6,724 nucleotides of DNA from Pseudomonadota bacterium (lineage in GTDB: Bacteria > Pseudomonadota > Alphaproteobacteria > CACIAM-22H2): contig JAIUNH010000220.1 of assembly GCA_020161965.1 (NCBI GenBank), positions 1 to 6,724 on the forward strand. Direction: 5' to 3'. Made by a program: the position numbers and the translations under genes. Below the pieces are notes generated by a model that saw nothing but the letters and a program-made list of their open reading frames with translations, had not been told where the DNA came from and did not search any database. This document shows positions 6,571 through 6,724 of this stretch, in pieces. Each line of letters begins with the position of its first letter. Position 1 is the stretch's first letter.

Positions 6571-6724
6571 CCGAAGAAGCTCCCAAGGGTGAGCGCATCG
6601 CCAAGGTGATGGCGCGCGCGGGACTTTGTTCCCGGCGCGAAGCCGAGGCGTTGATCGCGCAAGGCCGCGTGTTCATCAACGGCAAGCGTTTGACGAGCCC
6701 CGCGCATAACGTGCAGCCGACAGA
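6567..6724 (+). CDS. RsuA/RluB-family pseudouridine synthase, N-terminal S4 domain, 3'-truncated by the window
   Basis: Only the first 52 codons are present. They read MTEEAPKGERIAKVMARAGL followed by CSRREAEALIAQGRVFINGK, a textbook S4 RNA-binding domain start as found in RsuA, RluB, RluE and RluF. The catalytic domain with its Asp lies beyond the window. In alphaproteobacteria an RluB-like enzyme near tadA is a familiar arrangement (from memory), which favours 23S rRNA modification, but S4 sequence alone cannot separate family members. The ATG overlaps the C26 hydrolase stop as ATGA and has no clear Shine-Dalgarno, so translation is probably coupled to the upstream gene. Confidence 0.85.
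   Translation, partial: MTEEAPKGERIAKVMARAGLCSRREAEALIAQGRVFINGKRLTSPAHNVQPT

Overview
The window looks like chromosomal DNA of an alphaproteobacterium, probably Rhodospirillales-like. The basis is strongly GC-rich DNA with G/C-ending codons, GTG start codons, very tight gene packing and familiar alphaproteobacterial housekeeping families. The lineage call is by eye, without a database search. I find no mobile element, CRISPR array, tRNA, rRNA or clear sign of recent transfer.

Layout from left to right: (1) the C-terminal part of a DUF4340-domain protein on + (1-747, cut by the window start). (2) On the minus strand, a two-gene unit read right to left: xseA (exonuclease VII large subunit, 3031-1559), then a secreted M23/LytM-type metallopeptidase (1562-744). 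They overlap by four bases (GTGA), and the peptidase stop codon overlaps the DUF4340 stop codon. (3) Divergent from xseA, a + strand pair: purD (3083-4348) and a metallo-beta-lactamase-fold hydrolase (4345-5379), also joined by a GTGA overlap. (4) tadA on the minus strand (5806-5363), converging on the hydrolase gene with a 17-bp overlap. (5) Divergent from tadA, a + strand pair: a class I glutamine-amidotransferase-like hydrolase of the PuuD/C26 family (5854-6570) and the start of an RsuA/RluB-family pseudouridine synthase (6567 to the window end), joined by an ATGA overlap.

Every same-strand neighbour pair overlaps by exactly four bases, and both convergent pairs overlap at their 3' ends. 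The only non-coding DNA is two divergent spacers of about 50 bp (3032-3082 and 5807-5853), so there is no gene-free stretch over 300 bases. The roles are DNA repair (XseA), purine synthesis (PurD), tRNA wobble editing (TadA), rRNA modification (RsuA/RluB-like) and cell-wall remodelling (M23). Two hydrolases, the MBL-fold and C26 proteins, have no assigned substrate.

I did not find a convincing new biological system. The points most worth a second look are the MBL hydrolase coupled to purD, the amidase-like gene placed between tadA and the pseudouridine synthase, and the HLD variant of the M23 zinc site.
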